64,000 bases of DNA from Asticcacaulis sp. SL142 (GTDB lineage Bacteria > Pseudomonadota > Alphaproteobacteria > Caulobacterales > Caulobacteraceae), in assembly GCF_026625745.1 (NCBI RefSeq), contig NZ_CP113061.1, positions 1,699,501 through 1,763,500 of the forward strand. Reading direction: 5' to 3'. A program made the translations under genes and the position numbers. The notes under the pieces are model-generated. The model saw only the letters and a program-made list of their open reading frames with translations. It ran no database searches and was not told the origin of the DNA. Below, in pieces: positions 60,666-64,000 of the stretch (positions within the stretch are counted from its first letter, which is position 1; each line of letters begins with the position of its first letter).

Positions 60666-62555
60666 TTGTTAAGTGACATCTCATCCGACATTTTGGCCTT
60701 TAGTTTCGATGGCTTATCGTCACCGACCATAGACCTGAAATTTCGCGCCGGCCCGCAAAAAGGTGACCACACCCACGGCTGGGGCCTGGCCTGGTATCCG
60801 GCCGATACCCGTGCGGCCATGGTCGCCAAAGACCCCGCCGCCCGCGATACCACCTCCCTCAAAGACGCCATGAGCGACTGGGAAGGCTTCCGTTCGACCA
60901 TATTCTTCTGCAAGGTGCGCGGGGCAGCGTCTGGCTATACCCACCTTGAGACCCAGCCATTCACGCGGTCTTTTGCGGGGCAAGACTGGGTGTTCATGCA
61001 CAATGGCAATCTTGACAAAAACGCCTTGTCTAAGCTGCATCATAACAAATCCATTTTCCTTGAGCCGCTGGGCCGCACCGATTCTGAGCTGGCACTGGTG
61101 TTTCTGCTCGGCCGGATACAGGACGCCGGGGCGCGCACACTGGCTGAGGTCGATCATAAGGTTTTGGCGGGCTGGTTCGGGCAGCTTGACGATCTGGGCT
61201 CGGCCGACATGGCCATATCCGACGGCGTGACCCTGTGCGTGTTTTATGGTTCCAACTCTCAGTCGGAACTGTACTATAGCCGCCTTAAGCCGCCGCATGA
61301 GGACGAAGCCTTCACCTCAGATGCCGCCTCCTTTGCTATTTCCAACCCGCGCGATACCTTTCGTACCGCTCTGGTGTTTTCGTCCTCCCCGTTTCAGACG
61401 GGCGAGTGGACGAAGATGCAGGGCGGCCAGTTAATCATCGCCCGGCGCGGCTCTATGGTCTGGACCAATAAGGACGCGGTTAAACCCAAGACGCCGCCCG
61501 CAAGCCAGCAGGTCGCCCCCACTGCCACCGCCGCTTTGCGTAGCCGCGGTTTCAATGAGGCTCAGGCCCAGTCACAACAATTGTCGATCGCCCAGTCGCT
61601 TCAGCAGATGGGCAATGTCTCAAAATACGTTATCAATACCCGCTCGATCACTCAGACGCCGGACGGCAGCCCGCTGCTGTACCGGCTTTATGATCTGGTT
61701 CACTCAACTGAGTATGCTTATGAAAAGCTGGTCGAACATTCGACCCATATTTTCCGCCTGCTGCCGGTCGAAGATCAGACGCAGGAAGTCATCCATTCGA
61801 CCTTGAGCCTGTCGGTCGAAGGCGAGGACGTGCGCTTTGAGGATGTGTTCGGCAATCAGAACATCCACTATTCGATCATCAAGCCCTATAAATCCCTTAC
61901 GGTCAGCGCGCGCTCTCTGGTCAAAATCTACGCCTCGCCGCCGGATGATTACCGCCATGCCCGCCGTCAGGCGACCATCCCGATTTCGTGGATGCCGTGG
62001 CAGAACCAGATGATGGAGCCTTATCTGCTTCTGCTGGAAATGCCTGAAACCCAGATTTCAGAGCTGATGATCTATGCCCAGAGCTTTTCTGAGCGCAATG
62101 GCCGTAACCTGATGGAAACTCTGAACGATATCAATCAGACCATCTACCGCGATTTCAGCTATATTCCGGGCTCGACCTCGCTGTCGACGACGCCGTTTGA
62201 TGTCTATGCGTCGCGCAAAGGGGTCTGTCAGGATTTCGCCAATCTGTTCATCTGTCTGGCGCGGCTTTTGGGCGTGCCGGCGCGCTACCGGATGGGCTAT
62301 ATCTACACCGGCGCCAACTATGAGAATAAGATTCAGTCCGATGCCTCCCACGCCTGGGCCGAAGTCTATATTCCCTACATTGGCTGGCGCGGGTTCGACC
62401 CGACCAACGGCATCATGGTGACGCAGGATCATATCCGCGTCGCCTGCGGCCGTAACTACCTCGACGCAACGCCCACATCGGGCACTATCTATCGCGGCGG
62501 CGGCAAAGAAAGACTTCGGGTTCAGGTGACGATGAACGAGGTGTTTCAGACCTAA
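60666..62555 (+). CDS. Class II glutamine-amidotransferase-like domain fused to a transglutaminase
   Basis: A 629-residue protein read from TTG 60666, directly after an in-frame TAA, so no longer N-terminus exists. Residues 1-260 match class II amidotransferases (HGWGLAWYPADTRAAMVAKD, FFCKVRGAASGYTHLETQPF, WVFMHNGNLDKNAL), but the nucleophile cysteine that must follow the initiator Met is missing; position 2 is Leu. Residues about 330-620 are a transglutaminase with Cys in SRKGVCQDFANLFICLARLL, His in SDASHAWAEVYIP and Asp in GWRGFDPTNGIM. Similar Cys-less fusions exist in this cluster type, so the first domain may be a binding module. Confidence 0.88.
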   Translation: MLSDISSDILAFSFDGLSSPTIDLKFRAGPQKGDHTHGWGLAWYPADTRAAMVAKDPAARDTTSLKDAMSDWEGFRSTIFFCKVRGAASGYTHLETQPFTRSFAGQDWVFMHNGNLDKNALSKLHHNKSIFLEPLGRTDSELALVFLLGRIQDAGARTLAEVDHKVLAGWFGQLDDLGSADMAISDGVTLCVFYGSNSQSELYYSRLKPPHEDEAFTSDAASFAISNPRDTFRTALVFSSSPFQTGEWTKMQGGQLIIARRGSMVWTNKDAVKPKTPPASQQVAPTATAALRSRGFNEAQAQSQQLSIAQSLQQMGNVSKYVINTRSITQTPDGSPLLYRLYDLVHSTEYAYEKLVEHSTHIFRLLPVEDQTQEVIHSTLSLSVEGEDVRFEDVFGNQNIHYSIIKPYKSLTVSARSLVKIYASPPDDYRHARRQATIPISWMPWQNQMMEPYLLLLEMPETQISELMIYAQSFSERNGRNLMETLNDINQTIYRDFSYIPGSTSLSTTPFDVYASRKGVCQDFANLFICLARLLGVPARYRMGYIYTGANYENKIQSDASHAWAEVYIPYIGWRGFDPTNGIMVTQDHIRVACGRNYLDATPTSGTIYRGGGKERLRVQVTMNEVFQT

Positions 62556-62562
62556 AAAGCGC

Positions 62563-62593
62563 ATTCCAAAAAGTGTGACGCGGTTTTTGGAAT
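62563..62593. repeat. Intergenic palindrome ATTCCAAAAA-N11-TTTTTGGAAT
   Basis: Perfect 10-bp arms, interior GTGTGACGCGG, starting eight bases after a stop codon; outer bases GCGC...GCGC also pair. The same plan as the element at 35043-35068. Confidence 0.65.
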
Positions 62594-62646
62594 CAGATGC
62601 GCGACTAAAAGACACTTAACTTTCAAAAGCCAGCAGGGGATTTAAC

Positions 62647-64000
62647 ATGGCTTTAGAGGCGTATCAGACCGGTGGGTTCTATGACGAACTGTTCAAAGGG
62701 GACGGCGTGGCGCATGATGCCGCGTCCCCTCTGGTCAAGCAGATCGACGCCTTGAGCAAGGCAGAACTTAAGCGCAAACAAAAATGGGCCGAGGATATTC
62801 TTTATCAGTCCGGCAATACCTTCAACGTCTATGGCGACAAGAAGGGCACGGAAAAGATCCTGCCGTTTGACATCATCCCGCGTATGGTGGCCGCCTCCGA
62901 TTGGGACCGGCTGGAGCGCGGCATCAAGCAGCGCATCTATGCGCTTAACCTGTTTATTCAGGACATCTATAACGACCAGAAGATCCTCAAGGACGGCATT
63001 GTCCCGCGTGAGCTGATTTTCTCATCATCCTGCTACCTCAAACCGTGTGAGGGCTTAAAGCCACCCAAGGGCGTGTGGACGCACATTTCCGGCACCGATT
63101 TTGTGCGCGCAGGCGATGGTGAGTTTTATGTGCTGGAGGACAATCTGCGCTGCCCGTCGGGGATTTCCTACGTGCTCGAAAACCGGGCGGTGCTGAAGCG
63201 CATCCTGCCGCATATATTTCAGTCGATGAAGGTGCGCCCGGTCTCCGATTACGGCGATCACCTGTACCGGACGCTGAAATTCATTGCCCCCGAAGACGTC
63301 GAAGACCCCAACATCATCGTCCTCACCCCCGGCATTTATAACAGCGCCTATTTCGAGCACGCTTATCTTGCCCAACAAATGGGTGTGCCTTTGGCGCAGG
63401 GCTCCGACCTGATCGTCAAGGACGATTATGTCTGGATGCGCACCACGCGCGGCCTGAAAAAAGTCGATGTCATCTATCGCCGAATCGATGATGAATTCAT
63501 GGACCCGGAAACCTTCCGGCCGGAGTCGCTCTTAGGTGTGCCGGGGCTGATGCGTTGCTATCGGATGGGGCATGTGTCGCTTGCCAATGCGCCCGGCACC
63601 GGCATTGCCGACGATAAGGCAATCTATGCCTATGTGCCTAAGATCATTAAATATTATCTGGGCGAAGACCCGATCGCCAACAATGTCCCGACCTATATCT
63701 GCGAGGACGATAAAGAGCGCGAATACGTTCTGGCTAACCTTGATAAGCTGGTGGTCAAGGCGGTCAATCTGTCGGGCGGCTACGGGATGCTGATTGGCCC
63801 GAAAAGCACAAAAGCCGAGCAAAAAGAATTTGCCGCCCTGATCAAGGCCAAGCCGCGCGAATATATCGCCCAGCCGACGCTGAGCCTGTCGCGGGCACCA
63901 ACGCTTGTGGGCAATGCCATTGAGGGCCGTCACGTCGATTTCCGCCCCTATTCGCTGTACGGCGAAGAGATTTTCACCCTGCCCGGCGGTCTGACGCGCG
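62647..64000 (+). CDS. Circularly permuted type 2 ATP-grasp protein (3' end cut by window)
   Basis: At least 451 residues from ATG 62647 (AGGGGA six bases upstream), open at the right edge. The start (YQTGGFYDELFKGDGV), VYGDKKGTEKILPFDIIPRM, FVRAGDGEFYVLEDNLRCPS, and the ATP-grasp elements VVKAVNLSGGYGMLIGP and VDFRPYSLYGEEI match the family. Such enzymes ligate amino acids to peptides with ATP. It follows the amidotransferase-transglutaminase gene; an alpha-E protein is the usual next gene, which I expect beyond the window. Confidence 0.92.
   Translation, partial: MALEAYQTGGFYDELFKGDGVAHDAASPLVKQIDALSKAELKRKQKWAEDILYQSGNTFNVYGDKKGTEKILPFDIIPRMVAASDWDRLERGIKQRIYALNLFIQDIYNDQKILKDGIVPRELIFSSSCYLKPCEGLKPPKGVWTHISGTDFVRAGDGEFYVLEDNLRCPSGISYVLENRAVLKRILPHIFQSMKVRPVSDYGDHLYRTLKFIAPEDVEDPNIIVLTPGIYNSAYFEHAYLAQQMGVPLAQGSDLIVKDDYVWMRTTRGLKKVDVIYRRIDDEFMDPETFRPESLLGVPGLMRCYRMGHVSLANAPGTGIADDKAIYAYVPKIIKYYLGEDPIANNVPTYICEDDKEREYVLANLDKLVVKAVNLSGGYGMLIGPKSTKAEQKEFAALIKAKPREYIAQPTLSLSRAPTLVGNAIEGRHVDFRPYSLYGEEIFTLPGGLTR

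Noticed and set aside
1-64000. CRISPR array or rRNA genes
   Set aside because: I saw no regularly spaced direct repeats of CRISPR size and no rRNA-like stretches on either strand by reading; short repeats found are listed separately.

Overview
The window reads as chromosomal DNA of an alphaproteobacterium of the Caulobacteraceae, probably close to Asticcacaulis or Caulobacter. Pointers are two large TonB-dependent receptors, a SigF-NrsF system with two exact matches to the Caulobacter SigF promoter consensus, and high-GC, tightly packed housekeeping genes on the right. This assignment is inferred from gene content; no rRNA or other marker gene is present.

Left part (1 to about 26.3 kb): an accessory island. 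It opens with a sigma factor carrying an N-terminal XRE-type HTH domain (cut by the window edge), two tandem small XRE repressor-like genes with identically spaced double palindromic operators, and a DUF6499/DUF2285 gene split over two overlapping frames, like the frameshift-made ICE activator FseA. Then come an AT-rich P-loop ATPase, a large serine recombinase co-transcribed with two ParB/RepB-like proteins, a type II restriction-modification cluster (HTH-containing m5C methyltransferase, vsr with a nonsense codon, MvaI/BcnI-type endonuclease), an HNH protein, a DCL-family protein and a Hachiman (HamAB) anti-phage system. The most unusual part is a translationally coupled five-gene operon at 19.9-26.1 kb: an unknown protein, an NlpC/P60-DUF1353 fusion, an effector-associated-domain (EAD)-trypsin protein, a second EAD-like protein, and a membrane protein resembling the C-terminal part of a STAND protein without its NTPase. 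I read it as a candidate undescribed peptidase-based conflict system. Directly after it lies the 3' half of a tRNA-Val(GAC) gene, a likely attachment site marking the right end of the island, followed by a decayed IS5-type transposase remnant.

Middle (26.7-47.1 kb): a membrane protein; a phosphonate utilisation cluster (phnX, FAD oxidoreductase, secreted phosphoesterase, TonB-dependent receptor, LysR regulator, Phn-HD oxygenase, DUF5690 transporter); then four overlapping or adjoining genes for sulfotransferases and aspartyl/asparaginyl hydroxylase-like proteins, downstream of a second TonB-dependent receptor and a DeoR-type regulator.

Right part (47.4-64 kb): a flavin-type stress protein; the SigF-NrsF bufferin cluster (bufA, bufB, bufC and divergent doxX) for metal stress; aquaporin, patatin phospholipase, SIMPL protein, soluble chemoreceptor, Sel1 protein; and a peptide-modification cluster (transglutaminase-DUF2126, glutamine amidotransferase-like/transglutaminase fusion, circularly permuted ATP-grasp protein) that runs off the right edge. 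This part carries several palindromic repeats, one of them inserted in frame in a coding sequence.
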